The notes: generated by a model not told the origin, from the letters alone. A stretch of DNA of 64,000 bases from Vibrio sp. 10N (GCF_036245475.1 NZ_BTPM01000001.1:3348001-3412000); one strand, 5' to 3'; shown: positions 1 to 12,108, counted from the first letter of the stretch. Program-made: numbers and translations.

Positions 1-93
1 ACTCTGGTGAATGAGAAACGATTTCTCTTTTACTCTTTGTCATTACAAAGCGTGAGACTGTCTATTGCAGTCCCCGATCATGAGGACATGGTC

Positions 94-582
94 ATGTTAA
101 ATAAATTCAAACAAGTACAAGAACAATGGGGTGGCTCTAGTGAGGTCATCGACCATTGGTTAGAAACCAGACAAGCGCTTATCGTTGAATACTGTAAGCT
201 TGGCTCCCTACAACCTGCTCACGCCCCAACCAATGTGGTCGAGCTACCCACCGCTAAAGAAATCAGCTCCTTTTGCGATCATCTCGTTGATTACATTTCC
301 GAAGGTCACTTTAAGATCTATGACATGGTGATGGATAAGTGGAAAGCCACCGGCTTTAAAACCAATGACGATATCGATGCGACCTACGCTAAGATCGTTC
401 TCACGACCGACCCACTGCTTGAGTTTAATGACAAATATGTACAAGTGTCATTTGAAGATGAGCTTCCTGGGTTCGAAGAAGATATGTCTAAAGTTGGCGA
501 AATTCTTGAGCTGCGCTTTGAAGTGGAAGATAAGCTGATTCAGCTGATTGCGGACAGTTTGGCAATTCCGCCAGGGGCTTAG
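94..582 (+). CDS. rsd: Regulator of sigma D (anti-sigma-70 factor Rsd)
   Basis: Rsd binds the housekeeping sigma factor RpoD in the cytoplasm and helps shift RNA polymerase toward alternative sigmas in stationary phase. The 162-residue product (E. coli Rsd is 158) is all-helical in character and carries the family pattern: a WLETRQALIVEYCKL segment near the N-terminus, a VDYISEGHFKIYDMV segment in the middle and a GEILELRFEVEDKLIQLI segment near the C-terminus. An in-frame GTG lies at position 7, but the ATG at 94 is chosen because GAGGA at 82-86 sits 7 bases upstream and the protein then begins MLNKF, like E. coli MLNQL. It faces rpoC convergently across the repeat array, the usual arrangement in vibrios. 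Family recognition is confident; function is inherited from the family. Confidence 0.9.
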   Translation: MLNKFKQVQEQWGGSSEVIDHWLETRQALIVEYCKLGSLQPAHAPTNVVELPTAKEISSFCDHLVDYISEGHFKIYDMVMDKWKATGFKTNDDIDATYAKIVLTTDPLLEFNDKYVQVSFEDELPGFEEDMSKVGEILELRFEVEDKLIQLIADSLAIPPGA

Positions 583-653
583 GTATAAATAGCACGCGAG
601 CCAATTACTGATTATCCTTCGCAAGCCTAGCACGCACTCGCCTCCAGCATCGC

Positions 654-1540
654 GTCATCCTCACGAAAGTGAGGATCTTCGCCAGCGATTATTGCGCTCA
701 ATTTGGGTGAGTCACGTGCCGCATGAGATCCCCTTTTTCAAGGGGATGACGGTTACACTAGCCACAGGTTTACTGTCTCGAATCCAATTAATACCTAAGC
801 CGAATTAAACCGCCATCCTCACGAAAGTGAGGATCTTCGCCAGCGAGTATTGTGCTCGATTTGTGTGAGCCACTTGCCGCACGAGATCCCCTTTTTCAAG
901 GGGATGACAGATAGACTTGTCACGGCTTTACAGTCTCGAATCCAATGTATACCCTATCCGAATTAAACCGTCATCCTCACGAAAGTGAGGATCTTCGCCA
1001 GCGATTATTGCGCTCAATTTGGGTGAGTCACGTGCCGCATGAGATCCCCTTTTTCAAGGGGATGACGGTTACACTAGCCACAGGTTTACTGTCTCGAATC
1101 CAATTAATACCTAAGCCGAATTAAACCGCCATCCTCACGAAAGTGAGGATCTTCGCCAGCGAGTATTGTGCTCGATTTGTGTGAGCCACTTGCCGCACGA
1201 GATCCCCTTTTTCAAGGGGATGACAGATAGACTGGTCACGGCTTTACAGTCTCGAATCCAATGTATACCCTATCCGAATTAAACCGTCATCCTCACGAAA
1301 GTGAGGATCTTCACTAGCGAGCATTGTGCTCCATTTGCGTGAGTCACCAGCCGCACGAAGTCCTCTTTTTAAAGGGACGACGGCCACACTGGTCAAGTGT
1401 TTTACTGTCTCGAATCCAATGTATACCCTATCCGAATTAAACCGTCATCCTCACGAAAGTGAGGATCTTCACCAGCGAGTATAGTGCTCAATTTTTGGTA
1501 GTCACTAGCCGCACGAGTTCCCCTTTTTCAAAGGGATGAC
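654..1540. repeat. Six-unit tandem array of a 97-bp palindromic element, period 158 bp
   Basis: The 583-1616 interval holds no gene and is almost entirely this array. Core elements lie at 654-750, 812-908, 970-1066, 1128-1224, 1286-1381 and 1444-1540, separated by about 61-bp spacers that are also conserved, so each unit starts exactly 158 bp after the previous one. Each core has ends GTCATCC and GGATGAC and two strong hairpins, CCTCACGAAAGTGAGG and ATCCCC-TTTTTCAA-GGGGAT. Units 1 and 3 are one sequence type and units 2 and 4 another, so 654-969 and 970-1285 are a 316-bp dimer duplicated with one visible mismatch (918 versus 1234). Units 5 and 6 are more diverged. It sits between the convergent ends of rsd and rpoC, as REP/BIME-type elements often do. 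Confidence 0.95.
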
Positions 1541-1616
1541 ACCATTAAGGTAACGGGTATTGTTGGGTCACCGATAATGCTGCAGTAAAGGCGTTTCTTT
1601 CAAAAAAAACAGATAC

Positions 1617-1642
1617 AAAAAAGGCGCCTTTCGGCGCCTTTT
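1617..1642 (-). terminator. Rho-independent terminator of the rplJL-rpoBC operon
   Basis: Read on the minus strand this is AAAAGGCGCCGAAAGGCGCC followed by six T, a strong GC-rich stem with a GAAA-type loop, placed 17 bases after the rpoC stop codon. The A/T flanks also allow weak function on the plus strand. Confidence 0.92.
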
Positions 1643-1659
1643 GTCATTTCGCTCTGCGA

Positions 1660-4600
1660 TTACTCGTCAGAAGAGAAACCTGCGTTTAGTAGCGCAGCTA
1701 GGTTATCCGTCGCTTGTTCAGCTGATGGACCTTCTTGAGCTTCGTCACGCTTAGCTTGACGGTCTTGGTGATACGCAAAACCTGTACCCGCTGGGATCAG
1801 ACGACCCACGATAACGTTCTCTTTCAGACCACGTAGGTCATCACGCTTACCAGATACCGCTGCCTCTGTTAGTACGCGCGTCGTTTCTTGGAACGATGCT
1901 GCAGAGATGAACGATTCTGTTGCTAGCGATGCCTTAGTGATACCTAGTAGGTCACGCTCGAAACGTACAAGTTCTTTGCCTTCAGCTTCTAGCTGACGGT
2001 TTGCGATCTTAACGCTTGAGTATTCAACCTGCTCGCCTGGTAAGAACTCAGAGTCACCTGCATGAGTGATAGTACACTTACGTAGCATTTGACGAACGAT
2101 AGTCTCGATGTGCTTATCGTTAATCTTTACACCCTGTAGACGGTATACTTCTTGAACTTCGTTCGCGATGTATTGAGTCACAGCGTGAATACCACGTAGA
2201 CGTAGAATGTCATGCGGAGTTTCTGGACCATCAGCGATTACGTCACCACGCTCTACGCGCTCACCTTCGAACACGTTTAGCTGACGATGCTTAGGAATCA
2301 TCTCTTCGTAGTTATCGCCACCATCACGAGTGATGATTAGACGACGCTTACCTTTCGTCTCTTTACCGAATGAAACGGTACCAGAGTGCTCAGCAAGGAT
2401 TGCTGGCTCTTTTGGCTTACGAGCTTCGAATAGGTCCGCAACGCGAGGTAGACCACCGGTGATATCTTTGTTACCGCCAGATTTTTGTGGAATACGTGCT
2501 AGCGTATCACCCACACCTACTTCTGCGCCATCTTCGATGTTCACGATCGCTTTACCAGGTAGGAAGTAAAGTGCTGGCATTTCAGTGCCTGCGATCATTA
2601 CGTCGTTACCTTGCTCATCAACAAGTTTGATAGCTGGACGCATATCTTTACCTGCTGCTGGGCGAGCTGCCGCTTCTGTTACTTCGCTTGAAGATAGACC
2701 TGTTAGGTCATCTGTTTGACGAGAAACAGTTACGCCGTCGATCATGTCTACGAATTGGATGCGACCTGCTACTTCAGTGATGATTGGAAGCGTGTGCGCT
2801 TCCCAGTTTGCCACTGTTTCACCAGCTTGAACTGCATCGCCGTCACCTTTAGTCAGTAGTGAACCGTAAGGAAGTTTGTGCTTCTCTTTGGTACGACCGA
2901 ACTCATCGATAATTGTCATTTCTGACGCACGAGAGGTGATAACCAGTTTCTTATCTTTGTTGATAACAAACTTAGCGTTGTGAAGTTTCACAGAACCTGT
3001 GTTCTTAGCTTGGATGCTGTTCTCTGCTGCTGCAGTAGATGCCGCACCACCGATGTGGAACGTACGCATCGTAAGCTGTGTACCCGGCTCACCGATAGAC
3101 TGAGCAGCGATAACGCCCACTGCTTCACCTTGGTTCACTAGGTGACCACGTGCTAGGTCACGACCGTAACACTGTGCACAACAACCGAAGTCTGCATCAC
3201 AGGTAACGACTGAGCGCACTTTCATGCTGTCTACAGAGTTATCTTCCATGATCTGACACCACTTCTCATCAATCAGAGTATTACGTGGGATCAGAACTTC
3301 TTCAGTACCTGGCTTAAGAACGTCTTCAGCAACTACACGACCTAGCGCAAGCTCAGAAAGTGCAACTTTAACGTCACCACCTTCGATATGCGGCATCATG
3401 TCGATACCTTCGTGCGTACCACAGTCATGCTCGTGAACTACTACGTCCTGAGCAACGTCTACTAGACGACGAGTTAGGTAACCCGAGTTCGCTGTTTTCA
3501 GTGCCGTATCCGCAAGACCCTTACGAGCACCGTGCGTTGAGATAAAGTACTGAAGTACGTTTAGACCTTCTTTAAAGTTCGCGGTGATTGGCGTCTCGAT
3601 GATTGAACCATCTGGACGTGCCATCAGACCACGCATACCAGCAAGCTGACGAATCTGAGCTGCAGAACCACGAGCGCCCGAGTCAGCCATCATGTAGATG
3701 CTGTTGAACGACTCTTGTTGTTCTTCTTCACCGTCACGGTTGATAACCGTTTCAGATGATAGGTTGTCCATCATCGCTTTCGCTACGCGATCGTTGGTCG
3801 ATGCCCAAATATCGATCACTTTGTTGTAGCGCTCACCCGCTGTTACAAGACCAGATTGGAACTGATCCTGGATTTCGCGAACTTCTTCTTCTGCTGATTC
3901 GATCTCGTCGTACTTCGCTTGAGGTACAACCATGTCATCGATACCAACAGATACACCTGAAAGTGCTGCGTAAGCAAAACCAGCGTACATAACTTGGTCA
4001 GCGAAGATTACAGTGTCTTTTAGACCCAGCTTACGGTAAGCCTCGTTTAGTAGGTTAGAGATTTGCTTCTTACCTAGCTTTTGGTTTACCAAGCTGTATG
4101 GAAGACCTGATGGCACGATTTGCCATAGCATTGCACGACCGATAGTGGTATCAACCATCTTAGTCTCAGTTGTGCTGTTGCCGTCTTCGTCAACTACCGT
4201 TTCAGTGATACGTACTTTTACGCGAGCGTGTAGCTCTGCGCTCTTAGTACGGTATGCCTTCTCAGCCTCTTCAGGGCCAGCAAGGTACATACCTTCACCT
4301 TTCACGTTGATCTTGTCACGTGTCATGTAGTACAGACCCAATACAACGTCCTGAGAAGGTACGATGATCGGATCACCTGATGCTGGCGACAGAATGTTGT
4401 TTGTCGACATCATCAGAGTACGAGCTTCAAGCTGTGCTTCTAGAGTTAGAGGCACGTGAACCGCCATTTGGTCACCATCGAAGTCCGCGTTGTACGCCGC
4501 ACACACTAGTGGGTGTAGCTGGATCGCTTTACCTTCGATTAGTACTGGTTCGAACGCCTGGATACCAAGACGGTGAAGTGTTGGTGCACGGTTCAATAGT

Positions 4601-5862
4601 ACTGGGTGTTCGCGGATTACTTCGTCTAGGATATCCCAAACGATCGCTTCTTCGCGCTCTACCATCTTCTTAGCAGCTTTGATTGTCGTCGCCATGCCAC
4701 GAGTTTCTAGCTTGCTGTAGATGAATGGTTTGAATAGCTCTAGTGCCATCTTCTTAGGAAGACCACACTGGTGCAGACGAAGGTATGGACCTACTGTGAT
4801 TACAGAACGGCCAGAGTAGTCTACACGCTTACCTAGTAGGTTCTGACGGAAACGACCTTGTTTACCCTTGATCATATCAGCAAGAGATTTCAGAGGACGC
4901 TTGTTAGAACCTGTGATCGCACGACCGCGACGACCGTTATCTAGAAGGGCATCAACAGACTCTTGCAGCATACGCTTTTCGTTACGTACGATGATGTCCG
5001 GAGCCGCTAGCTCTAGAAGACGCTTCAAACGGTTGTTACGGTTGATTACGCGACGGTATAGGTCGTTCAGATCAGACGTTGCGAAACGGCCGCCATCTAG
5101 TGGTACTAGAGGACGTAGATCTGGCGGAAGTACCGGAAGCACAGTTAGGATCATCCACTCAGGGTTGTTACCTGATTGAATAAACGCTTCAACTAGCTTC
5201 AGACGCTTAGTGATTTTCTTACGCTTAGTTTCTGAGTTTGTAGACTCAAGCTCTTCGCGCATCATCTCTGCTTCAGCGTGCATGTCCATAGTAGACAGCA
5301 GATCTTTGATCGCTTCTGCACCCATCTTAGCAGTGAACTCATCACCCCATTCTTCTAGACGATCAAGATACTCTTCTTCAGTAAGCATCTGTGATTTTTC
5401 TAGATCCGTCATACCCGGCTCTGTTACTACGTACATTTCGAAGTAAAGAACGCGCTCGATATCACGTAGCGGGATGTCCATTAGCAAACCGATACGAGAT
5501 GGTAGCGATTTTAGGAACCAGATGTGAGCTACTGGAGACGCAAGCTCGATGTGGCCCATACGGTCACGACGAACTTTAGTTTGTGTAACTTCTACACCAC
5601 ACTTCTCACAGATAACACCACGGTGCTTCAGACGCTTATATTTGCCACAAAGACATTCGTAGTCTTTAACTGGACCAAAGATACGCGCACAGAACAGACC
5701 ATCGCGCTCAGGCTTGAACGTACGATAGTTGATAGTTTCTGGTTTTTTAACTTCACCAAAAGACCATGAACGAATCATGTCAGGTGAAGATAGACCGATT
5801 TTGATTGCATCAAATTCTTCGGTCTTATGCTGTGCTTTTAGAAAGTTTAATAAGTCTTTCAC
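1660..5862 (-). CDS. rpoC: DNA-directed RNA polymerase subunit beta'
   Basis: Largest catalytic subunit of RNA polymerase, 1400 residues (E. coli 1407). The N-terminal zinc site is visible at about residues 70-90 (CLCGKY...VICEKCG). The active-site Mg-binding loop NADFDGDQM lies near residue 460, and the second zinc site [11 protein letters not shown] is near residues 810-890. The bridge-helix and trigger-loop region ([25 protein letters not shown]) is intact. The start [11 protein letters not shown] matches the family. It follows rpoB by 87 bases in the same transcript and ends in a strong terminator. Complete, with no frameshift. Confidence 0.98.
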   Translation of the reverse strand: MKDLLNFLKAQHKTEEFDAIKIGLSSPDMIRSWSFGEVKKPETINYRTFKPERDGLFCARIFGPVKDYECLCGKYKRLKHRGVICEKCGVEVTQTKVRRDRMGHIELASPVAHIWFLKSLPSRIGLLMDIPLRDIERVLYFEMYVVTEPGMTDLEKSQMLTEEEYLDRLEEWGDEFTAKMGAEAIKDLLSTMDMHAEAEMMREELESTNSETKRKKITKRLKLVEAFIQSGNNPEWMILTVLPVLPPDLRPLVPLDGGRFATSDLNDLYRRVINRNNRLKRLLELAAPDIIVRNEKRMLQESVDALLDNGRRGRAITGSNKRPLKSLADMIKGKQGRFRQNLLGKRVDYSGRSVITVGPYLRLHQCGLPKKMALELFKPFIYSKLETRGMATTIKAAKKMVEREEAIVWDILDEVIREHPVLLNRAPTLHRLGIQAFEPVLIEGKAIQLHPLVCAAYNADFDGDQMAVHVPLTLEAQLEARTLMMSTNNILSPASGDPIIVPSQDVVLGLYYMTRDKINVKGEGMYLAGPEEAEKAYRTKSAELHARVKVRITETVVDEDGNSTTETKMVDTTIGRAMLWQIVPSGLPYSLVNQKLGKKQISNLLNEAYRKLGLKDTVIFADQVMYAGFAYAALSGVSVGIDDMVVPQAKYDEIESAEEEVREIQDQFQSGLVTAGERYNKVIDIWASTNDRVAKAMMDNLSSETVINRDGEEEQQESFNSIYMMADSGARGSAAQIRQLAGMRGLMARPDGSIIETPITANFKEGLNVLQYFISTHGARKGLADTALKTANSGYLTRRLVDVAQDVVVHEHDCGTHEGIDMMPHIEGGDVKVALSELALGRVVAEDVLKPGTEEVLIPRNTLIDEKWCQIMEDNSVDSMKVRSVVTCDADFGCCAQCYGRDLARGHLVNQGEAVGVIAAQSIGEPGTQLTMRTFHIGGAASTAAAENSIQAKNTGSVKLHNAKFVINKDKKLVITSRASEMTIIDEFGRTKEKHKLPYGSLLTKGDGDAVQAGETVANWEAHTLPIITEVAGRIQFVDMIDGVTVSRQTDDLTGLSSSEVTEAAARPAAGKDMRPAIKLVDEQGNDVMIAGTEMPALYFLPGKAIVNIEDGAEVGVGDTLARIPQKSGGNKDITGGLPRVADLFEARKPKEPAILAEHSGTVSFGKETKGKRRLIITRDGGDNYEEMIPKHRQLNVFEGERVERGDVIADGPETPHDILRLRGIHAVTQYIANEVQEVYRLQGVKINDKHIETIVRQMLRKCTITHAGDSEFLPGEQVEYSSVKIANRQLEAEGKELVRFERDLLGITKASLATESFISAASFQETTRVLTEAAVSGKRDDLRGLKENVIVGRLIPAGTGFAYHQDRQAKRDEAQEGPSAEQATDNLAALLNAGFSSDE

Positions 5863-5949
5863 AATCAGCTCCTGTAAGGAGTTTAAAAAGGAACCCGCTA
5901 GGTCAGCAAACCTGTGCGAGCCCCTTTTCTACCAGATAATCCAGAGGGA

Positions 5950-8900
5950 TTATTCGTCTTCTAGCTCGATGTTGATACCTAGCGAGCGGATCTCTTTCAA
6001 CAGTACGTTGAACGATTCTGGCATGCCAGGTTCCATGCTGTGGTTACCATCGACGATGTTTTTGTACATCTTCGTACGGCCGTTAACGTCATCAGACTTA
6101 ACCGTTAGCATTTCTTGAAGCGTATATGCAGCACCGTATGCTTCTAGTGCCCATACTTCCATCTCACCGAAACGCTGACCACCGAACTGAGCTTTACCAC
6201 CAAGTGGTTGCTGAGTTACTAGGCTGTACGAACCAGTTGAACGAGCGTGCATCTTGTCATCAACAAGGTGGTTTAGTTTCAGCATGTACATGTAACCTAC
6301 AGTTACAGGACGCTCAAACGCATCACCAGTACGACCGTCAAACAGAGTTAGCTGACCAGATTCTGGTAGGTCACCCAGTTTTAGAAGTTCTTTAATAGAC
6401 TTCTCAGACGCACCGTCAAAGACAGGTGTAGCAATCGGTAGACCGCCACGTAGGTTCTTAACCAGAGTACGTACTTCGTCATCAGACAGTGATGCAATAT
6501 CAACGTTCTGACGAGTACCACCTAGATCGTAAACCTTCTGCAGGAATTCGCGGAATTTCGCTAGCTCTTGCTGCTCTTTCACCATCTGGTTGATCTTGTC
6601 ACCGATACCTTTCGCTGCCAGACCTAAGTGAACCTCAAGGATCTGACCGATGTTCATACGCGAAGGTACACCCAGTGGGTTAAGTACGATGTCGACAGGC
6701 TGACCTTTCTCATCGTAAGGCATGTCTTCAACAGGGTTGATCTTAGAGATTACACCCTTGTTACCGTGACGACCCGCCATCTTATCACCAGGCTGGATAC
6801 GACGTTTAACCGCTAGGTAAACTTTAACAATCTTAAGAACGCCAGGCGCTAGATCATCACCTTGAGTGATCTTACGACGCTTAGTTTCAAACTTCTTATC
6901 GAAGTCTGCTTTTAGCTCGTCGTACTGCTCTGCAAGTTGCTCAAGCTGAGTTTGCATTGCATCGTCTTCTAGCGTTAGCTCTAGCCACTTCTTACGATCG
7001 ATAGTATCTAGTTTAGCGTCAGAGTAACCACCTTGAAGTAGTACAGCGCGAACACGGTTTAGAAGGCCACCCTCAAGAATCTGGAACTCTTCAGTTAGGT
7101 CTTTCTTCGCTTCTTTCAGCTGCATTTGCTCAATTTCTAGAGCACGCTTGTCTTTCTCTACGCCATCGCGAGTGAAGACTTGAACGTCAATGATGGTACC
7201 TGAAATAGAGTTAGGTACACGTAGTGAAGTATCTTTAACGTCAGATGCTTTTTCACCGAAGATCGCACGTAGTAGCTTCTCTTCTGGCGTTAGCTGAGTT
7301 TCACCTTTAGGCGTTACTTTACCAACTAGGATGTCACCACCCTTAACTTCAGCACCGATGTAAACGATACCTGACTCGTCTAGTTTAGACAGAGCAGACT
7401 CACCTACGTTTGGAATATCCGCTGTGATCTCTTCAGAGCCCAGCTTAGTATCACGTGCCACACAAGACAGTTCTTGGATGTGGATAGTCGTGAAGCGGTC
7501 TTCTTGAACTACGCGCTCAGATACTAAGATCGAGTCTTCGAAGTTGTAACCGTTCCAAGGCATGAACGCGATACGCATGTTTTGACCAAGCGCTAGCTCA
7601 CCAAGGTCTGTTGAAGGACCATCAGCAAGAACGTCACCGCGTGCTACTGGCTCGCCAGGTAGTACGGTTGGGCGCTGGTTAATACAAGTGTTCTGGTTCG
7701 AACGCGTGTACTTAGTCAGGTTGTAGATGTCGATACCTGCTTCACCAGGAATCAGCTCGTCTTCGTTAACTTTGATAACGATGCGAGACGCGTCTACAGA
7801 CTGAACTGTACCGCCACGTTTAGCTACTGCTGTTACACCAGAGTCAACCGCTACGTTGCGCTCGATACCAGTACCAACTAGAGGCTTGTCAGCCTTAAGT
7901 GTTGGAACAGCCTGACGTTGCATGTTCGCACCCATCAATGCACGGTTCGCATCATCGTGTTCTAGGAACGGGATAAGCGATGCAGCGATAGATACTACTT
8001 GGTTTGTTGCAACGTCCATGTAGTTAACATGGTCGCGTGGGTGAAGACCAGATTCACCTTTTTGACGTGCTGTGATTAGCTCGTCAGCAAAAGAGCCTTC
8101 TTCCGTTAGCGCAGCGTTAGCCTGTGCGATAACGAATTGGCCTTCTTCGATTGCTGATAGGTAATCAACTTCGTCAGTTACTACACCATCAACAACGCGG
8201 CGGTACGGAGTTTCTAGGAAACCGTACTCGTTACAGCGCGCGAATGCTGATAGAGAGTTAATTAGACCGATGTTCGGACCTTCAGGCGTTTCGATAGGAC
8301 ATAGACGACCGTAGTGAGTTACGTGTACGTCACGTACTTCGAAGCCAGCACGCTCACGAGTCAGACCGCCAGGACCCAATGCAGAGATACGACGCTTGTG
8401 CGTAACTTCTGAAAGCGGGTTGTTCTGGTCCATAAACTGAGATAGCTGTGAAGAACCGAAGAATTCTTTAACTGCCGCAGAGATAGGCTTAGCGTTGATT
8501 AGGTCTTGAGGCATGATTGCATCAAGGTCACCTAGGCTCAAACGCTCTTTTACTGCACGCTCAACACGTACAAGACCAACACGGAATTGGTTCTCAGCCA
8601 TTTCACCCACAGAACGGATACGACGGTTACCAAGGTGGTCGATATCATCGACTTCACCGATACCGTTACGGATCGCGATAAGCTTCTTCATCACTTCGAT
8701 GATATCAGTCTCATCCAGCGTACCCTGTTCTAGAGCATCTTCACGTAGGATAGAGCTGTTGAACTTCATACGACCAACGGTCGATAGGTCATAACGCTCT
8801 TCAGAGAAGAATAGGCTTTCGAATAGTGCTTCTGCAGCTTCTTTTGTTGGCGGCTCACCAGGGCGCATCATGCGGTAGATTTCTACCAATGCAGAGATGC

Positions 8901-9975
8901 GGTCTACCGTGCTGTCGACACGAATTGTGTCTGACATGAACGGACCGTGGTCTAGATCGTTCGTAAATAGAACTTCTAGTTTCTTAACGCCTGCCTGAGA
9001 TAGGTTCGCTAGTGCTTCTAGGCTGATCTCTTGGTTTGCACCAACGATGATCTCACCTGTCGCTTCATTGATGTAGTCTTGAGAAGCTACTTTACCTACG
9101 ATGTACTCGACAGGTACTTCAATGAACTCAACGCCATCTTTTTCTAGTTGGCGGATGTGACGAGCAGTAACGCGACGACCAGTCTCAACATAAGTTTTGC
9201 CGTTTGCTTCGATATCGAAAGAAGCAGTCTCACCACGTAGACGCTCAGGAACCAACTCCATAAGTAGAGTTTGATCCTTAACTTCGAAGTTTACTTTTTC
9301 GAAGAAGATATCGAGGATTTCTTGCGTAGACTTACCTAGTGCACGAAGAATGATCGATGCTGGTAGTTTACGACGACGGTCGATACGAACGTACAGGTTA
9401 TCTTTCGGGTCAAACTCGAAGTCGAGCCATGAACCACGGTAAGGAATAACACGTGCGTTATAAAGAACTTTACCTGAAGAGTGAGTCTTACCCTTATCGC
9501 TGTCGAAGAACACGCCTGGGCTTCGGTGCAGCTGGGATACGATAACCCTCTCGGTACCATTGATTACGAAGGTACCATTGTCTGTCATAAGCGGAATTTC
9601 GCCCATGTAGACTTCTTGTTCTTTAATGTCTTTTACGGTACCTGCTGGTGCGTCTTTATCAAAGATAACTAGACGTAGTTTTACGCGTAGTGGCTTTGAA
9701 TACGTAACGCCACGAATTTGACATTCTTTAACGTCAAATACTGGCTCACCAAGACGGTAGCTAACGTATTGCAGCTCAGAGTTGCCGTTGTAGCTCTGAA
9801 TTGGGAATACAGAACGAAACGCAGCTTCAAGTCCGTATTGACCCTCTGGATCCTGTTCGATGAATTTGTCGAACGAATCAAGCTGGATCGATAGCAGGTA
9901 TGGAATGTCCAAAACTTGTGGACGAGTACCAAAGTCCTTACGGATGCGCTTTTTCTCGGTATAAGAGTAAACCAT
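5950..9975 (-). CDS. rpoB: DNA-directed RNA polymerase subunit beta
   Basis: Beta subunit, 1341 residues (E. coli 1342), partner of RpoC in the catalytic core. An upstream in-frame start exists at 10020, but the ATG at 9975 is chosen: it is preceded by GAGGAACCCC and gives [16 protein letters not shown], the exact family start. The rifampicin pocket reads [20 protein letters not shown] and then ALGPGG, with the Asp, His and Ser positions (E. coli 516, 526, 531) wild type, so no classical rifampicin resistance change is present. The [13 protein letters not shown] segment and the C-terminal clamp region ending NIELEDE are intact. It is separated from rplL by a 250-bp spacer containing an attenuator. 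Confidence 0.98.
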   Translation of the reverse strand: MVYSYTEKKRIRKDFGTRPQVLDIPYLLSIQLDSFDKFIEQDPEGQYGLEAAFRSVFPIQSYNGNSELQYVSYRLGEPVFDVKECQIRGVTYSKPLRVKLRLVIFDKDAPAGTVKDIKEQEVYMGEIPLMTDNGTFVINGTERVIVSQLHRSPGVFFDSDKGKTHSSGKVLYNARVIPYRGSWLDFEFDPKDNLYVRIDRRRKLPASIILRALGKSTQEILDIFFEKVNFEVKDQTLLMELVPERLRGETASFDIEANGKTYVETGRRVTARHIRQLEKDGVEFIEVPVEYIVGKVASQDYINEATGEIIVGANQEISLEALANLSQAGVKKLEVLFTNDLDHGPFMSDTIRVDSTVDRISALVEIYRMMRPGEPPTKEAAEALFESLFFSEERYDLSTVGRMKFNSSILREDALEQGTLDETDIIEVMKKLIAIRNGIGEVDDIDHLGNRRIRSVGEMAENQFRVGLVRVERAVKERLSLGDLDAIMPQDLINAKPISAAVKEFFGSSQLSQFMDQNNPLSEVTHKRRISALGPGGLTRERAGFEVRDVHVTHYGRLCPIETPEGPNIGLINSLSAFARCNEYGFLETPYRRVVDGVVTDEVDYLSAIEEGQFVIAQANAALTEEGSFADELITARQKGESGLHPRDHVNYMDVATNQVVSIAASLIPFLEHDDANRALMGANMQRQAVPTLKADKPLVGTGIERNVAVDSGVTAVAKRGGTVQSVDASRIVIKVNEDELIPGEAGIDIYNLTKYTRSNQNTCINQRPTVLPGEPVARGDVLADGPSTDLGELALGQNMRIAFMPWNGYNFEDSILVSERVVQEDRFTTIHIQELSCVARDTKLGSEEITADIPNVGESALSKLDESGIVYIGAEVKGGDILVGKVTPKGETQLTPEEKLLRAIFGEKASDVKDTSLRVPNSISGTIIDVQVFTRDGVEKDKRALEIEQMQLKEAKKDLTEEFQILEGGLLNRVRAVLLQGGYSDAKLDTIDRKKWLELTLEDDAMQTQLEQLAEQYDELKADFDKKFETKRRKITQGDDLAPGVLKIVKVYLAVKRRIQPGDKMAGRHGNKGVISKINPVEDMPYDEKGQPVDIVLNPLGVPSRMNIGQILEVHLGLAAKGIGDKINQMVKEQQELAKFREFLQKVYDLGGTRQNVDIASLSDDEVRTLVKNLRGGLPIATPVFDGASEKSIKELLKLGDLPESGQLTLFDGRTGDAFERPVTVGYMYMLKLNHLVDDKMHARSTGSYSLVTQQPLGGKAQFGGQRFGEMEVWALEAYGAAYTLQEMLTVKSDDVNGRTKMYKNIVDGNHSMEPGMPESFNVLLKEIRSLGINIELEDE

Positions 9976-10161
9976 GGGGTTCCTCAGCTCGCTGATAAGT
10001 GACCCAAACTGCCCTTCCATCCTAGTTACTTAAGGTGGAGTATGGGGCAGTGACTAACAACTGTTTACTGTAGTGACGTTGACTCTAGCGTCGAGACAAC
10101 GTTTTTTGCTTGGTGCATAGACGCTTAAACAGCGGGAAAATTCATCTATGCCCTACAGCGC

Positions 10162-10193
10162 AAAAAGGCCGGTGGTCAATAAACCACCAGCCA
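10162..10193 (-). terminator. Attenuator hairpin in the rplL-rpoB spacer
   Basis: On the minus strand the sequence is GGCTGGTGGTTTATTGACCACCGGCC followed by TTTTT, located about 30 bases after the rplL stop. In E. coli a partial terminator in this same spacer lowers rpoBC expression relative to rplJL. The position and structure here suggest the same role. The remaining spacer up to 9976 shows no other gene. Confidence 0.8.
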
Positions 10194-10225
10194 TTAGCCT
10201 ATTCGGCTAAGAAATTAAGCAATAA

Positions 10226-10594
10226 TTACTTAACTTCAACAGAAGCACCAGCTTCTTCTAGCTGAGCTTTAAGAGCTTCAGCTTCAGCTTTGTCAACGCC
10301 TTCTTTTAGAGGTGCTGGAGCTGAGTCTACAAGACCTTTAGCTTCTTTAAGGCCTAGACCTGTTGCGCCACGTACCGCTTTGATAACAGCAACTTTGTTA
10401 CCGCCAGCAGCAGTTAGGATTACGTCGAATTCAGTTTGCTCAGCAGCAGCTTCGCCACCAGCAGCACCGCCAGCTACAACAGCAGCTGCAGCAGATACGC
10501 CGAATTTCTCTTCCATAGCTTCGATAAGCTCAACAACTTGCATTACAGACATTTCTGCAACTGCGTCTAGGATTTGCTCGTTAGTAATAGACAT
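10226..10594 (-). CDS. rplL: 50S ribosomal protein L7/L12
   Basis: 122-residue acidic stalk protein that recruits translational GTPases to the ribosome. It has an N-terminal dimerisation helix ([30 protein letters not shown]), an Ala/Gly-rich hinge ([18 protein letters not shown]), and the C-terminal factor-binding domain with [20 protein letters not shown]. The length matches E. coli (121). It is the second gene of rplJL, 57 bases after rplJ, and high expression is expected. Confidence 0.97.
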   Translation of the reverse strand: MSITNEQILDAVAEMSVMQVVELIEAMEEKFGVSAAAAVVAGGAAGGEAAAEQTEFDVILTAAGGNKVAVIKAVRGATGLGLKEAKGLVDSAPAPLKEGVDKAEAEALKAQLEEAGASVEVK

Positions 10595-10651
10595 AACAAT
10601 TCTCTTTTAAGTCAACAATAAGTTTAAATAGCAACCAGTGAAAAGCAAGGC

Positions 10652-11146
10652 TTATGCCGCAGCTTCTTCTTTTTGGTCGCGTAGTGCAGCGATAGTACGT
10701 ACCAGCTTGCCTGCAGAAGCTTCTTTCATGCACATCATTAGGCGTGCGATTGCTTCGTCGTAAGTTGGTAGTGTCGCTAGTACTTCAGCATCAGTAACCG
10801 CGCCTTCAAATGCAGCAGCTTTGATCTCGAATTCTTTGTTCTCTTTAGCGAAGTCTTTGAAAAGACGCGCTGCAGCACCCGGGTGCTCGTTAGAGAACGC
10901 GATCAGAGTAGGACCAGTGAAGTTGTCTGTTAGACACTCATAGTCAGTACCCTGAACCGCACGACGTGCAAGTGTGTTACGCACGACTTTCATGTAAACA
11001 CCCGCTTCACGCGCTTGTTTACGTAGAGAAGTCATTGCGCCAACTTCAACGCCACGAGAGTCAGCTACAACTGCAGAAAGTGCACCACTGGCTGCTTCGT
11101 TGACTTCAGCAACAATTGCTTTTTTGTCTTGAAGGTTTAAAGCCAT
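10652..11146 (-). CDS. rplJ: 50S ribosomal protein L10
   Basis: 164-residue stalk base protein (E. coli 165) that anchors L7/L12 dimers to 23S rRNA through its C-terminal helix. The start [19 protein letters not shown] is the family start. It is the first gene of the rplJL-rpoBC transcript, preceded by a long untranslated leader. In enteric bacteria the L10-(L7/L12) complex represses its own translation by binding that leader. Confidence 0.97.
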   Translation of the reverse strand: MALNLQDKKAIVAEVNEAASGALSAVVADSRGVEVGAMTSLRKQAREAGVYMKVVRNTLARRAVQGTDYECLTDNFTGPTLIAFSNEHPGAAARLFKDFAKENKEFEIKAAAFEGAVTDAEVLATLPTYDEAIARLMMCMKEASAGKLVRTIAALRDQKEEAAA

Positions 11147-11364
11147 CTTGGATTTACTCCTGGTTGTTTTTACACCACCCGAAATCTTCGCGATTTTGGG
11201 AGTTCATACGGTGCTTTCCAGAAGAAAGATAAACGTTACGCTCAACTTCCTTTCTATCTGGCACCATCTACGTAGGTAGTATTAAGTTCTTTACAGAACG
11301 CCTACGGTCTTGGATGGAGACTAAACTCACTAGGATTTCAGCCTCAACCACAAATTTTGATAGG
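11147..11364 (-). promoter_or_regulatory. rplJ leader (probable L10-binding autoregulatory leader)
   Basis: About 218 bases of transcribed, non-coding leader lie between the predicted start site of the rplJ promoter and the rplJ start codon. In E. coli and other Gammaproteobacteria the L10 leader RNA at this exact place binds the L10-(L7/L12)4 complex and represses translation of rplJL. The assignment rests on position and length; the secondary structure was not computed. Confidence 0.65.
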
Positions 11365-11370
11365 CGCAAA

Positions 11371-11398
11371 ATTATACAAGAATTTCGCGCCTATGCAA
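11371..11398 (-). promoter_or_regulatory. rplJ promoter (sigma-70)
   Basis: On the minus strand TTGCAT (11398-11393), a 16-base spacer, then TATAAT (11376-11371). It sits immediately after rplA and upstream of the rplJ leader, where the E. coli rplJ promoter lies. The core is embedded in an inverted repeat (ATAGGCGC...GCGCCTAT, 11360-11394) that lacks a following T-run, so read-through from rplKA may continue. Confidence 0.75.
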
Positions 11399-11402
11399 GC
11401 AA

Positions 11403-12104
11403 TTAAGCTTGAGTGTTTAGTGTAGATTGATCTACAGAAACACCAGCACCCATAGTAGTAGAGATGCTTACTTTCTTCAGGAAAGTACCTTTCGCTGAAG
11501 ACGGCTTCGCTTTCTTAAGCGCAACTAGTAGAGCTTCTAGGTTCTCTTGTAGTTGGTTAGCTTCGAAAGACACTTTACCGATGGTAGTGTGTACGATGCC
11601 GTTCTTGTCGTTACGGTAACGAACCTGACCAGCTTTAGCGTTCTTAACTGCTTCAGCAACGTTAGGAGTTACAGTACCAACTTTCGGGTTTGGCATAAGA
11701 CCGCGAGGACCTAGGATAGTACCTAGTTGACCAACAACACGCATTGCATCTGGAGAAGCAACAACTACGTCGAAGTTCATTTCGCCTTTCTTAACTTGCT
11801 CAGCAAGATCTTCCATACCTACGATGTCTGCGCCAGCTTCTTTAGCTGCTTCAGCGTTTGCACCTTGAGTGAACACTGCAACGCGGATTTCGCGGCCAGT
11901 ACCGTGAGGTAGTACAGTTGCACCACGTACGTTCTGGTCAGATTTACGAGCATCGATGCCTAGGTTAACAGCAACGTCTACAGACTCAACGAATTTAGCC
12001 GTTGCTAGTTCTTTAAGAAGAGCTACAGCTTCGTTGATTTCGTATTCTTTAGTTACGTCAACTTTTTCGCGGATTACGCGCATACGCTTAGTAAGTTTTG
12101 CCAT
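11403..12104 (-). CDS. rplA: 50S ribosomal protein L1
   Basis: 233-residue L1 (E. coli 234), which forms the mobile L1 stalk on 23S rRNA and represses its own operon by binding the rplK mRNA leader. The start [15 protein letters not shown] and the L1 signature [22 protein letters not shown] are visible. It follows rplK by 4 bases, consistent with translational coupling. Confidence 0.97.
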   Translation of the reverse strand: MAKLTKRMRVIREKVDVTKEYEINEAVALLKELATAKFVESVDVAVNLGIDARKSDQNVRGATVLPHGTGREIRVAVFTQGANAEAAKEAGADIVGMEDLAEQVKKGEMNFDVVVASPDAMRVVGQLGTILGPRGLMPNPKVGTVTPNVAEAVKNAKAGQVRYRNDKNGIVHTTIGKVSFEANQLQENLEALLVALKKAKPSSAKGTFLKKVSISTTMGAGVSVDQSTLNTQA

Positions 12105-12108
12105 GATC

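Noticed and set aside
654..1540. CRISPR array
   Set aside because: Units are 158 bp, the spacers are themselves repeats, and no cas genes are present.
8513..8794. Plus-strand reading frame antisense to rpoB
   Set aside because: Arises from the codon pattern of the highly expressed rpoB on the other strand; many similar shadows cover rpoC, ftsY and yihI.
5950..9975. Rifampicin-resistance change in rpoB
   Set aside because: All classical positions in the resistance cluster are wild type.
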